Shown: positions 10,449 through 21,366, numbered from the stretch's first letter. The stretch is 64,000 nt of DNA from Muscardinus avellanarius (GCA_963383645.1 OY726569.1:31143592-31207591); one strand, 5' to 3'. Made by a program: numbers and translations. The notes: generated by a model not told the origin, from the letters alone.

Positions 10449-11936
10449 TCCCTATTATTCATAGGGTAACCTACATTGCTTTTGAGTTGCTATATTGTCA
10501 TCATTTTCTAACTCAAACAGGCTTTTGCTTTCGTAAAAATGTTTTTTCCCACTTCTATGCTTGTTCAAATGAATGTTTCCATCATAGCCAATAGGTATAA
10601 AAGTCAGAATACACTGGACCTTGAATGCTTATTTGTGAGAGAAGTCCCAGGGCCAGATAATGGCAGTTATCAGATGTCAGAGTCAGTTTGATAAATACAC
10701 AAACTGGCAGATCAAGTTGAAAGTCACACAAGTCTCACGTCAACGTGGATATCAGGAGTAGAAACAGAAAAAAAAGCCAGCGATAAAAAAAACTCATGGC
10801 CATCTACAGAGGTGCTACATGTGAGTTAACATTTAATGGAGCTGGCCTAGGACTAGCCTCTGTGAGAAAGGTGAGTATCTTGTCATTCCCTTGATTGCTG
10901 TTTGACTGGTGAGAATGCTTTATTGTGGCTACTCCTACATTAAGCATTGCTTTTAGAATTTTAATTATTTTATAGATTTCTATGAGATCATAATACTTTT
11001 TAAAAAATCTGTACTTTTTTTGAAACTCATCTACTATATTGTATTAAATCACAGGTCGATACAGCTAAAGCATGAAGCTAACTTCTCATGAGCAGGTCTC
11101 TTTCTTATCATTCTATACTTGCAAAGCAGTTGAGTAAGGGCACCCTTTGCCACAAATTAATGGTAGCATTGGGAATCTTGTAGGTTCCTGGGTCTTTAGG
11201 GTTGGGCACCCACCACTCAGATGTAGTGGTTGAAAAATACTGCTCTCTAATGCTATATATGCAGAAGTTATTTTCTACAAAATAAATTTGGGGCTGTGCT
11301 AGGAAGAAGGCATAGAAATTCAATTTCTCTTTTCTGCCCAGTCTCCCCACCTAAAGTATACATGTTCCTGAACTAAAGTTATATAAAAATCAATTCTATC
11401 ACCTAACTGCCTGGTAGTATAGGACATCCAGCATTAAGAAAAATGTCATTAAAGAGAATGGTGGCCTTTAAAGGCTTTTTATTGATTTTCAATGGGTTTA
11501 ACTGCTATCCTCAGGCTTTCAGACAACATTATCTCTGCGTATTGAAAATAGATTGCACTTTTTGTTTTTAAGCTGAACTTGCCTAGTGCAAGGAAACGAC
11601 TGTAATCAGTCTTGATATACCAAATTGAGGACATTACTGTGATTCATACTTAGGGGGCATTTTGGATACCTAGAAGGACCAAAGAAAGTTACAGGAAATG
11701 AAATAAGAAAAGGAAGAAAATAGGAATTGAGAAAAATGGCCATAGAAGGCAACAATAAATAGAACAATAGCTCATTAACAATGTAGGAGAGCTGAAACTC
11801 TGAGAGGCTACCTGTGTCATAAGACTCCCTACACCACCAGTGACCTCTAGATGTTCAAGGCAGATAAACCTGTGTGAGTGCTCAGGAGACCTGGGAAGGA
11901 AAACAACCATTATTGGTGTTGAAAACACATCTTCTC
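10449..11936. other. Unique DNA, nothing recognised
   Basis: About 1.5 kb with no recognised repeat. Short frames at 11108-11350 and 11689-11928 show no domain, signal or codon bias that would make them exons. Confidence 0.5.
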
Positions 11937-12365
11937 AGCCAGGCATGGTGGTGCACCCTTGTAATCCCAGAATTTGGGAGGCTGAGACAGGATGATTGCG
12001 GTTTGTAGACAGCCTCAGCTACTTAGTGAGGTCCTTTGAAACTTAGTGAGACCCTGTTTCAAAATAAAGAATAGAAAATTGGGCTGGAGCCGGGCGTGGT
12101 GGCACACACTTGCAATCCCCGCACTTGGGAGGCGGAGACAGGAGGATAGTGCAGGTTCGAAGCCAGCCCCGCTGGCTTAAGAGACCCTGTCTCCAAATAA
12201 AAATACAAAATAGGTCTGGGAGTGTAGCCTGGAGGTAGAAGGGATTCCAGGAACCCCAGTATCACCAAAAAAAAAAAAAAAAAAGGGGGCTGGGAATGTA
12301 GCTTGGAGTTAGAATACCTCTGGGTTCCATCCCTAGTATGGAAAGAAAAAAAGAAAAGAAAAGAA
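11937..12365 (+). mobile_element. B1-dID SINE interrupted by a second SINE
   Basis: The outer head runs 11937 to about 12089 (GCCAGGCATGGTGGTGC to AGAATAGAAAATTGGGCTGG). Its ID tail resumes at about 12284 (GGGGGCTGGGAATGTAGCTTGG, GGGTTCCATCCC) and ends in AAAAGAAAAG near 12365. The interruption lies in the A-rich linker between head and tail. Confidence 0.92.
12090..12283 (+). mobile_element. Young B1-dID SINE nested in an older one
   Basis: It starts AGCCGGGCGTGGTGGCACAC and carries the young-subfamily core GCCAGC-CCC-GCTGGC and tail GATTCCAGGAACCCCAGTATC, then an A18 run. GGGCTGG occurs on both sides (about 12082-12089 and 12284-12292), consistent with a target duplication. Confidence 0.92.
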
Positions 12366-12492
12366 AACATATCTTCTCGGAGATGAGCTTTTAAGACATT
12401 GACCAGGGAAGGGAAATCAGTTCACAACTAGCTTCAGAGAATGATAAGCCACAGACATATCTGGGTCAGTGGTTCTAATGAGCATCTTCATA

Positions 12493-12577
12493 ATAGCAGA
12501 GGCTCAAGGATAGCAGAGGCTTCAGAATAGCAGAGGCTCAAGGATAGCAGAGGCTTCAGAATAGCAGAGGCTAAAGG
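12493..12577. repeat. Short minisatellite, about 34-bp period
   Basis: ATAGCAGAGGCTCAAGG alternates with ATAGCAGAGGCTTCAGA, giving a 34-base higher-order unit built from two 17-base half-units, repeated about 2.5 times. Confidence 0.9.
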
Positions 12578-12689
12578 ATACTAGATCCTTGGAAGGGAGG
12601 GATTGATGAGCTGTGAGTATTTGCTTTGATGGTGTTTGACTAACTCTTTCCTCAGTGACTGGTCCCTACTCTTGGGGACTCTGAGAATG

Positions 12690-12960
12690 TGATTTTATTA
12701 AGAGCGCAATCTTGATGAGGGGTAGGGATCATGTGAGTATGTCTACAAATCTTTCAAATATTTGGGAAGAGAAGACCCATATAGAAAATCTGATAGTAGA
12801 GAAGATTATGAAGGTTTACAACATAAAAATAAACAAAAGCTTAACGGGATAGTTTTGCCAATTACCCTGTTGTAATCATTATGCATTGTATACGTGCATT
12901 GAAATGCTACACGGTACCCAATAAAAATGCAAAATTACTATGCTTCACCTAAAAATATAT
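12690..12960 (+). mobile_element. Old L1 3'-end fragment
   Basis: Matches the L1M-type 3' terminus: CCAATTACCCTG, then ATTGTATACGTGCATTGAAATG and ACCCAATAAAAATGC. Compare the better copy at 39190-39330. Confidence 0.75.
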
Positions 12961-13196
12961 GTTAAAAAGCTGACACTCTGTTCTTTCTGAGGCTAAGAAT
13001 TTGCAGTATTGTGGTTGTGTTTTTTCTTTGACATGTAATCTTATTGTGTTCTCTGTACTTACAATCTGGATCCTAAAATAGACAGGGCAGAATTAATCTC
13101 TTTGCACTTCTCTTTACAACCTTTACCTTGTTTTTCCCTGCAAAGATACCTCTGATGTTTATTTTCTACTGTACCTTCCATAAAAAGTATTGAGGG

Positions 13197-13415
13197 GGGC
13201 AGGGCGTGGTGACACATGCTTGTAATCCCAGCCTTCGGGAGGCTGAGACAGGAGGATAGCTGTTCACGGACAGCCTCAGCTACTTAGTGAGGCCCTTTGC
13301 AATCAGTGAGACCCTGTTTAAAAAATAAATAATAAAATAGAAAGATTTATAATAAAAACAGTAGCTTGGAGGTAGAATTCCCCATGGGTTTAATCCCCAG
13401 TACCATAAAATAATA
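13197..13415 (+). mobile_element. B1-dID SINE, older copy
   Basis: Complete head (GCAGGGCGTGGTGACACATG), TGTTTAAAAAATAAATAATAA linker and ID tail ending GTTTAATCCCCAGTACC. Confidence 0.9.
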
Positions 13416-13427
13416 TTGAGGAGGAAA

Positions 13428-13513
13428 CCAGACATGGTGGCATACACCTGTAATTCCACTTGGGGGCTGTATTTTAGAGGTAGAAAACCCTTGGGTTCGA
13501 TCCCTAGTACAAA

Positions 13514-13544
<31 letters not shown>

Positions 13545-13550
13545 CAAAAA
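13428..13550 (+). mobile_element. B1-dID SINE with internal deletion
   Basis: The B1 start (CCAGACATGGTGGCATACACC) jumps after ACTTGGGGGCTGTA straight into the ID tail (GGGTTCGATCCCTAGTAC) and an (AAAAC)n tail, so most of the B1 body and the linker are gone. Confidence 0.85.
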
Positions 13551-13585
13551 AAACGAGAGGAAAGATTTATTTACTACTATTTTTT

Positions 13586-13776
13586 TTTTTTTTTTTTGGT
13601 GGTACTGGGGTTCCTGGAAACCCTTCTACCTCTGGGCTACAATCCCAGACCTATTTTATATTTTTATTTGGAAACAGGGTCTCTTATGCCAGCGAGGCTG
13701 GCTTTGAACCTGCGCGATCCTCCTGTCTCCACCTCCCAAGTGTGGGGATTACAAGCGTGAGCCACCACGCCCAGCC
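13586..13776 (-). mobile_element. Young B1-dID SINE with 14-bp target duplication
   Basis: GGTGGTACTGGGGTTCCTGG at the left, the palindromic core GCCAGC-GAG-GCTGGC, and the B1 start ending CACCACGCCCAGC. TACTACTATTTTTT flanks it at 13572-13585 and 13777-13790. The poly(A) is intact (T19 on the plus strand). Confidence 0.95.
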
Positions 13777-14091
13777 TACTACTATTTTTTAACCCCTGGC
13801 CCACTGGATATACTTAAGAACTGAAAAATAATGCCACACTCTGTTGTATAGCATTGTAATGTCCTAAGAATTATTCTACATTTCTAATTTTTCTAACATT
13901 GTTACTGTAGCACCACTGTCACTTTACATTAAATTTATCCCAAATGGCCCTTCCTCATCTCCCTTTCTTCTCAAACTGGATTTTCTTTCTGGGTCCTCTG
14001 TTATATTGATGATCTGGTCTATTGATTTCCTGTGTCGGAAATTCTGTGAGAATAAGCACATAGTTATTGAGTAATATATAGAGGTTATTGG

Positions 14092-14795
14092 GTGTCTTGG
14101 TCTCTTGAGGCTGGTATGACTAAATACTATGGACTGGGAAACTTAAACATTTTCCAAAGTCTAGGAAGTCCAAAATCAAGATGACAGTAGACCTGGTGTC
14201 TGGTGTGGGACTGCTGCCTGTTTTGCAGGTGACCACTGTCTCCTGTTCTTCCTGTTCCTCCCTCACCTCCTCCTCTTATTTGTGGTACTAGAGATTGAAC
14301 CCACGGAGGGTTCACCTTCGAGCTACACCCCAGCCCAAACTGGCCTCACACCTGATATCCTTCTGTCTCAGCCTCCCAAATACTGAGATTACAAGTGTAC
14401 ATCACCAAACCCAGCTAGATGGCCACCTCTTAGTTCCATCCTAACAAGACAAGAAAGGTCAGATAGAAGGGAGACGAGTGTGTGCCGAATTTTATATGGG
14501 CAGTAATTCTAGTCATGAGGATCCCAACCTCAGGAGAGAGAGAGAGAAAGAAAAAGGAAAGGAAGAAGGAAGTGTGGGAATGGGGGAAGGGAGAGGACAG
14601 GGGGAGAATGGGAAAAGAGGAGGCTTCTGTGTCTTTTTTTTAATAAGCCATTAATATCACTCCCCAGGGCTTCACCCCATGACCTGATTATCTAGCAAAG
14701 GTCCTGCCTCCTAATACCATTTAAGTGTGAGGACAGGTTAAGATGTTAACAGAAGAGTTTTCAGGTGACATAAATTAATATTCATTCCATTGTAC
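14092..14795 (-). mobile_element. MaLR-type LTR (MST-like), interrupted by a SINE
   Basis: TGTCTTGGTCTCTTGAGGC at the left, then ACTGGGAAACTTAAA, GGAAGTCCAAAATCAAG, ATGACCTGATTATC and CCTCCTAATACCAT in order match the reverse complement of MST/MaLR LTRs. These LTRs belong to non-coding, ERVL-related elements. No partner LTR is obvious. The right part is included in the tandem duplication. A purine-rich tract at 14535-14625 is an expansion inside it. Confidence 0.75.
14275..14417 (-). mobile_element. Shortened B1-dID SINE inside the MaLR LTR
   Basis: The ID tail (GGTACTAGAGATTGAACCC, GAGCTACACCCCAGCCC) passes directly into the B1 head (CTCAGCCTCCCAAATACTGAG); the linker and part of the head are missing. 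Confidence 0.82.
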
Positions 14796-15095
14796 TGGGT
14801 TAAAATTTGTGGAGGGTGCAGAGATGTATAGACACATAGAATTATGATTTCAATGATGAGATTGGGCAGATACATCTGAGTAGTAGGAACAGCTCCAAAA
14901 CCATGTGTGGTGCGGATGCAGACGGAGAGGCTGCTGAGCTGCACCGTGCAGGGCTGCATCAGTACTATGATGCTCATTATCCCAGGCACCTGGAGTGCAG
15001 GCCATCGAGGCTCACAAACTGAGTTCTTCCTAAACCTTGAGTTTTTAGTTTATGAGCCATGCCTCCTTCAAGAATCAGCCAATGAGGGAGTTCAA

Positions 15096-15476
15096 AGGCG
15101 TGGCTAAATTTAAAACCTCTTTGCTGGTCCTTCAGGCTCCAGGATTCTTTGGAGTTGGCTTCAGGAGTCTCTTTGGAGTTGACCTGATCTTCTCCTGACC
15201 ATTCCTGCTTCCTTCACTCCAGTTCGGTAGGACCCCCCCTACTCCTCTATGAAACGACAGTAGGCAACCCTCTGGGAGTCTTTCCCACTGGAAATCCATC
15301 CAAGGGCAGTGGTTATGACTTTTGCCCAGACCCCATGTTGTGTTAAAACTGGTTCCAATAATTAAAAACTTGAGCAAACTGGCTTAGGCTTCTCTTAGCA
15401 GATTTCAGAGTATGGTTCCTTCTCCTTCACCCCTGTTTCCTTTTTTCCTGAATTGTTAGAGGACTGGGGGCGGTGT
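15096..15476. other. Segment present only in duplication copy A
   Basis: About 380 bases have no counterpart in copy B, which passes straight from AAGGATGTTCA (17460) to GGGAGGCTTTC. Either copy B lost it or copy A gained it. Just upstream, CCAATGAG is shared by both copies. The segment itself has TTTAAAAC and AATAATTAAAAA, which resemble LTR promoter and polyadenylation elements, but I could not assign a family. Confidence 0.6.
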
Positions 15477-16737
15477 GAAGGCTTCCTAAATCTAGAGTTC
15501 CCCTCGCAAGTGTTCAACACCCTCAGCGTTGCTGTTGCTTGCTACTGATCTGTCGGCTGCTGGAAAGTGGCCCTCGATCTTTTGGTGGGGCTCAGCCTAC
15601 TGGGCAGTTTGCGGTGAAGCAGGCCTAGTGCTGGCTGGGGTGACTAGGGCACTCTTGACAGGGTGCCTTGAGCCCTAGCTCTAGTGTTGATCCTTTTAGT
15701 TACACTCAGAGACGCTTTCCTCTGAGGCTTATTGACTCAGCAGCCCTGAGGCATCAGAATGTACCCTACTCCAACTTAGGCCAGTCAAAAGAAGTTGCTT
15801 TTTCTGTCACGTTGCATTAAGTTTATGTACTTATTACATTTATAAAGAAAAATTGAGGTGTTTTTGATGATGATATATCTAAGAATGGGAATTGGGTCAG
15901 GCCTGATTCTGTTGTCTTTGAGGAGTTTTTAAGTGTTCTCACAGGTTTTGAAATTTTTTTTTTGCTCAGTTACTGCCTATTTACCAGTTTTTTTTGCCAC
16001 ATAAATTGTGGAATGTGTTTCATTTTATCTTCTGACTTGTATTTGTTTGGGTCTACATTAAAAAAAAAACTCATGTTGTCTCCACTGTCCAAATTTCATC
16101 TCTCTCCAGACACATCTCTGATAATAGAGCCTTAATTAGATATTCTTGCTACTTGAATGATGTGGTTTCTAACCTACATTAGGCTATGTGTGTGCTTTTA
16201 ATAGAAAAACATTTGCCATATTGATCATGAATTCTAATCATTGATATGTTTACCTTAATTTCTCCTATTTTTCACTTAAAAAGACATCTCTTATTTGTGC
16301 TCGTTTTTCTCTGCTGTGATTAAAAATTTTTTCCTTCCCTGTGATGAGTTACATAAAAGTTTAAGTCCTGGTTAGCAATAAGCAAAGGTAATATGCTGCT
16401 GCTGTGTGGTTGTTAATAACTAAGTGCATGAACTTGGGAGAATCAGCTCTACACTTAAATTTGTCTTAAACTGAATTCACAAAAAGAAGCTATGATTTTT
16501 CATTATTTGTCACATTGTACTGGTTTCCACACAATCCATCCATTCAGGCATAGGGATTCATCTTGCTTTTGAGAAGTTCTTAACTCCATTTAAAAAAAAA
16601 TTCTCTGTATGTCCCCAGATTTCTAAGAAACATAGGGGTGATTCTGCTCTACTCTAAAATGCAGCACAGATCCAGCTTGAAGGTGATAGAGCATTGTTTT
16701 CTAAATTATTTTTGAAGATTTAAGAAGATTTGCTCGT

Positions 16738-16881
16738 GCTGAGCAAGGCAGTGCATGATCAGGATGCTGAGGCTGGGGATTCTAAGTTTCAGGCTAGCTT
16801 TGACAACTCAGGAAGACCTTGTCTCAGAGGGGAAAACAAGGCCTAGTATGTAGCCTGGTAATAGAAGGCTGCTGGGTTCAA
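16738..16881 (+). mobile_element. B1-dID SINE, 3'-truncated at the duplication junction
   Basis: A diverged head (GAGCAAGGCAGTGCATGATC), GACCTTGTCTCAGAGGGGAAA linker and ID start (TAGTATGTAGCCTGGTAATAG), ending at GGGTTCAA without the CCCCAGTACC end or A-tail. The orthologous position in copy B holds a full-length SINE (19022). Confidence 0.8.
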
Positions 16882-18686
16882 GATAGGGGAGGGAAGGGCT
16901 GCAGAAAGGAGACAGTGTTTGTCTCTTTTTATAAGGGTAATAATTACACTCATGAGGGCTCCAAATGAGAGAGGAGGAAAAAGAGAGGGAAGTGGGAAGA
17001 GGATGTGGGAAGAAGGATGGGGTGCTTCTTTATTTCTTATAAGACACTAATATCACACACTTTTGGGCTTCACCTCATGACCTATGGACTCCCCAAAGGT
17101 ACCACCTTCTGATACCATCATATTAAGAGGATAAAGTTGTTAACACAAATTTTGAGGGAACTGAAATATTCTATAATACTGGGATAAAACTGTGGAGGAT
17201 TCAGAAGTGTAGATACTCAGGTCTCACTGTTTGAATGATGAGACTGGACCTCAAAGAGTAGGGGCAGCTCCATGGTGCAGGTGCAGATGGAGAGGCTGCC
17301 GAGCTTCACTGTACAAGGTGATTTCAGAAATAAGATTCTCATTATTCCAGGCACCTGGAGTGCTGGCCACTTATGGTTCACACCTGAGGTCTTCCTGAGA
17401 CTGTTACCCTTTGCTCAAGGAACCCCCCCCCCACCAAGAACCCACCAATAAGGATGTTCAGGGAGGCTTTCTGCATCTAGAGTTCCCCTTGCAAGTATGG
17501 AATACTGAGTTGCTGTTGCTTGCCATTGCTCTTTCGGATATTAGAAGGTGGTCCTTGACAATTCAGTAGGGCTCAGCTTACTAGGTGGTTTGCAGTGAAG
17601 CAGGCCTAATCCTGGCTGGGTTGACTAGGGCACCCTTGATGGCTTTCCCTGAGCTTCTAGTCTCAGTTCTAGTTTTTCACATTCAAGACAATTTCTTCTG
17701 AGACTTAGACTCTGCAGCTATGAGATGTACCTATTCCAAACTAGGCCAAAGAAGTTGCTTTTCTTTAAAATTAAAGGATTAAATTTATATTATATTTATA
17801 TTGTATTAAATTTATATTACATTTATAAAGAAAAGTAAAAATTGAGGTGTTTTTGATGACATATCCAAGAACATGGAATGAATTAATGTTTGGGTCTGTT
17901 TCTGTAGTCTTTTGGGAAATTTTAAGTGTTTTCACAAGTTTGGAGTATATTTTGTTCAGTATCTGCCTAAATATTTTACCAAGTTTTTTGCTGGCTAACT
18001 TGTTTTAGTTTCATTTTATCTTCTAACATGTACTTGTTTGGGTATATATATATATTTTTTTGTAAAAAAGTTCCTCAAACTATCATGTTTTCTCCACTGG
18101 TCAAATTCCAGAGCCGTGTAATGTGTTGATTCTAACCTGCATTAAGCTATGTTTGTACTTTTATTTAAAAAAGCACTTGTTATATTGTACCTTGTGCTCT
18201 ATTTTCCATAGTTTCTCCTATTTTTCACTAAGAAGTTAAACAGTGACATCTTTTATTTGTGATTGTTTTTCTCTCGGTGATTTTTCTTCCGTGTGATAAG
18301 AATTGAAAGTTAAGTCCTGGTTAGCAATCAGCAAAGATAATAAGTTTAATAAGTTGCTAATGTGTGGCTGTTAACTAAATACATAACCTTGAAGAGTCAC
18401 ACCTCTAAATCTAAATTTATGATTGATACTGAATCAGTTCACAATGAGGAGCTATGGTTTTTCATTATTCACTATATTCTACTAGATGCCACAAGATCCA
18501 TCAAGTTTTGCGTTTGAGAATTCTTTCACTCCCATTTTTTTTTATGCTTGATATGTTCCCAGTTTTCTTAGTAACACCGGAATTTGCTCTACATTAAAAT
18601 GTGGTAATGGAGCTCAGGTTGGTTGGATGCAGCTTGAGTGATAGAGCATTGCTTTCTCAATTGTTATTTTTCAAGAGTTGTTAAAA

Positions 18687-18995
18687 TATATACATCCTTT
18701 ATTTCAGGCTCTCTCTAAAGGTAGGGAAAAAATGGGTCATAGGAGGAATTCTAGATGAAGGAGATACTATAGATGAGCAAATAAGGCGACCTAACCGAGG
18801 GGGATGGGAGGGGGAAGAGGGAAATTCTCTAATGTACTTAAGTCAATCACTAAGCCAAACATGAGAAGGAGGGAAGAGGGAGGGAATTGGGAGAGAATTG
18901 GTGAAGGGTTAAATAAGTGATGTGTGCATCTATGCCTTTACCATCTTGTACTCTATTAAGATGTATGACTACAATGCACCATTAAAAATAATAAA
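18687..18995 (+). mobile_element. 5'-truncated L1 3' end with 14-bp target duplication
   Basis: Ends ACTACAATGCACCATTAAAAATAA, the plus-strand form of the L1 3' terminus. AAGAGTTGTTAAAA flanks it at 18673-18686 and 18996-19009. Copy A has a single uninterrupted version of this site (AGATTTAAGAAGATTTGCT near 16715), so the insertion postdates the duplication. A GGAAGAGGGAAA-type purine stretch is part of the 3'UTR. Confidence 0.92.
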
Positions 18996-19021
18996 AAGAG
19001 TTGTTAAAAGAATTTGCTTAT

Positions 19022-19215
19022 GGGTGAGCCGATGCATGTCTGTAATCCCAGCTACTTAGGGGGTTAAGGCAGGAGGATAACAAGTTTGAGGCCTGCTTTG
19101 ATAATTTAGTGAGGCCTTGTATCAAAATTTAAAAAAAAAGGGCTGGGGATATAACTCAGCAATAGAGTGCCTCTGGGTGCAGTCCCCAAACCCAGGAAAA
19201 CAAAAAAAAACAAAC
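19022..19215 (+). mobile_element. B1-dID SINE, full length, duplication copy B
   Basis: GTGAGCCGATGCATGTCTG head, TTTAAAAAAAAAGGGCTGGGG linker, ID tail with GGTGCAGTCCCC and a CAAAAAAAAAC tail. It occupies the same place as the truncated SINE at 16738, so the SINE predates the duplication. Confidence 0.88.
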
Positions 19216-20469
19216 ACCAAAAATTACCCTGATTTTCATTCATAGAAGCAGGAGCCCTTGGAGATCATCTAGTATTTAAAGACAAAACCACTATAATTCA
19301 CAGAGCTCAATGCTATAGTCCAAGTTCTCAATATTATATAAGAAATAGCTTTAAATGAGTGGGCATTCCCAGCGTGTTAGAAGAATATACAGAGGTGGAC
19401 CTTGTCACTTATTTTTCCTAATACGTTGTCCTATAATTAAACCTCTCTTAAATATGTAATTGCACGGCGCAGTGAATATTCTAGTGTATGCTACTGAATA
19501 TTGTTGTGTATCATGGTTCAGGCTTTCATTATTTGGCCATCTTGGTAATCCTACATAACTTTCTTGCTTTCAGAGCTATTGGAGAGATAGCACACAGAGA
19601 AATAGTGTAGGGTTTGGAATTGCAGGACCCAAGTTTAAGTCTTTGCCAGCAATCAGCAAATGTAATAACCTGTAGTGGCTAATATTTTGTTATTGTTAAT
19701 ATATAAATGTGTACTTTGGGATCGATGGGATACCCAGGGAGTATCCCACTGAGACAAAGAGCAAACACACTTCTGGGCCCTGGTTTATGACCACAGACCC
19801 CAAGGGGCTGGGTGTGTGTCACCCTCAATCAGCGTCAGCTTTGCATCCTTGAAATTAGGGTGCCCTGCATAGTCTCCTGAACAGCTGCAGCAACTTATCT
19901 TTAGCACAGGGCAAAATGCTTGAGTGTCAATTAACATTTCCACCTCTGCAGGTAAGCATAAGCCAGCTCCCTTCTTTCTGTCAGAGATCCAGGCTGATGG
20001 TTTCTTGTCAAAGCTGTATCTCTCCAGGTGGGCGTCCTGGGGAAAGCGGTGCCTGCATGCCTGTTGGCCTCACTTGATTTCCTTTCTATGATCGGGCCAA
20101 AAGAGTCTAGTGTCTTGCATGTGCACTTCTAGATTTTAATTCTTCATTGTTAAAAAATTCCTGATCCTAGATCCACTGTTAGAATTTATTGTAAGAATGT
20201 TAATAAAATGCCTAGATGAGTTAGAAAGCAGTGTATAAAGTATATTACTGTCATTTTAATTCTTGCTAAAAGTGATATATATGCTCTTTTAACAGTTAAA
20301 AAAATAAATTGATGTTATGATTTTCCCCCAAATTTATTTGTGGTGGATTCAATGGGTATAGTAAAAAAAAAAATAGAAATGTCAGCACTGAGGGAAAAAA
20401 GGATATACAGATAAACAGAGTGTGACTTTGTTCATAGACTAGTAAAGGCAGACATAAATAGACATTACA
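19216..20469. other. Unique DNA, nothing firmly recognised
   Basis: No repeat identified. CCTCTGCAGGTAAG at about 19944-19957 satisfies the splice-donor consensus in an otherwise featureless context; no exon with coding character precedes it. Confidence 0.45.
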
Positions 20470-20695
20470 GCTGGGCATGGTGGCTCATGCTTGTAATCCC
20501 AGCACTTGGGAGGCCGACACAGGAGGATCCCACAGGTTCGAAGCCCTTAGCCTCAGCTACTTAGGCTCTCAGCAACTTAGACCCTGTTTCCAAATAAAAT
20601 ATAAAATAGGTCTGGGAGTATAGCCCAGAGGTAGAAAAGCCTCTGGGTTCCATCCCCAATACCACACCAAAAAAAAAAAAAAAGAAAAGAAAAAA
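20470..20695 (+). mobile_element. B1-dID SINE, intermediate subfamily
   Basis: GCTGGGCATGGTGGCTCATG head, B box GGTTCGAAGCC, CCAAATAAAATATAAAATAGG linker and TCTGGGAGTATAGCCC ID start, with the GGGTTCCATCCCC end still present. ACATTACA occurs at about 20462-20469 and 20700-20707. Confidence 0.92.
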
Positions 20696-20953
20696 ATTAA
20701 CATTACATTCATTATATCCTTTTAACCTTTCAAATAGCTGCTACCTGAGAGAGAGATCAGCTCTACAGCAATTTAAAAATAGTTTTAGATGGTTAAGGAA
20801 GATAAGCTTGATTATATTTGGGATGAACTCTACTGACTGTCCAGGGCAAAGGGTCTCATGCCTTTGATTTGTCTTTCATGTTCTTTTGTGTCTTTAGTTG
20901 GAAGGTTGTTGCTGGATGACATCTTAATGAACTTATAACCCAAATCACATTTT

Positions 20954-21136
20954 TTTTTTTTTTTTGTGATACTGGGGTTTGAACCCAGGGGCATTCTTCC
21001 TCCAGGCTATACCCCCTACACTATTTTTATTTTGAAATAGGGTTTCACTGTGTTGTGGAAGTTCTCACTAAGTAGCTGAGGCTGGCTGAGCCTCCTAAGT
21101 ACTGGGATTACAAGTGGGGGCCACCACACCCAGCTG
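20954..21136 (-). mobile_element. B1-dID SINE with 13-bp target duplication
   Basis: GATACTGGGGTTTGAACCC ID end at the left and CACCACACCCAGC B1 start at the right. CAAATCACATTTT flanks it at 20941-20953 and 21137-21149. The B1 body is shortened. Confidence 0.93.
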
Positions 21137-21166
21137 CAAATCACATTTTCAAAACTCTATGGAGCT

Positions 21167-21366
21167 ACTGGGCATGGTGGCACACGCTTGTAATCTCAGT
21201 GCTTGGGAGGTAGAGACAGGAGGGTCGCACAGGTTTGAAGCTGGCCTCTCTGGCCTAAGAGACCCTGTTTCCAAATTAAAAAAAAAAAGATAAAAATAGG
21301 TCTGGGAGTGTAGCCTGGAGGTAGAAGGGTTCCATCCGCAGTACCATCAAAACAAACAAACAAACA
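21167..21366 (+). mobile_element. B1-dID SINE inserted at the 5' edge of another SINE
   Basis: CTACTGGGCATGGTGGCAC start, CTGGCCTCTCTGGCC shortened core, GTCTGGGAGTGTAGCCTGG tail, (AAAC)n end. Near-identical flanks, AAAACTCTATGGAGCT (21151-21166) and AAAACTTCTATGGAGCT (about 21367-21383), are the target duplication. Confidence 0.92.

Larger units (their letters stand above)
14462..16896. repeat. Tandem duplication, copy A
   Basis: Aligns colinearly with 16897-19215: LTR remnant; a GGAGAGGCTGC block (14924 versus 17289); CCAGGCACCTGGAGTGC (about 14984 versus 17348); TCTAGAGTTCCCC (15494 versus 17477); GAAGCAGGCCTA (15617 versus 17597); TAAGTCCTGGTTAGCAAT (16362 versus 18315); and then the start of a plus-strand SINE. 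The SINE in copy A stops abruptly at GGGTTCAA (about 16881), where copy B's LTR begins, so the junction cuts the SINE. Divergence is substantial, with many indels. Confidence 0.88.
16897..19215. repeat. Tandem duplication, copy B
   Basis: Second copy of the unit described at 14462. It lacks the 380-base segment of copy A and carries an extra L1 insertion (18687-18995). Its left part (16897-17185) is the right half of the MaLR LTR: TTTATAAGGGTAATAATTAC, ATGAGGGCTCC and CACCTCATGACCTA are classic MST/MaLR text. Confidence 0.88.

Noticed and set aside
12493..12577. CRISPR-like repeat array
   Set aside because: Contiguous tandem units without spacers in a mammalian context; an ordinary minisatellite.
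13280..13760. Frames with LYFYLETGSL- or GFLETLLPLGYNPRPI-like text, seen repeatedly across the window
   Set aside because: They are translations of antisense B1-dID SINEs and recur wherever the SINE does.
19944..19957. CTGCAGGTAAG as the end of a real exon
   Set aside because: No coding frame, acceptor or conserved block precedes it; such matches are expected by chance in 64 kb.
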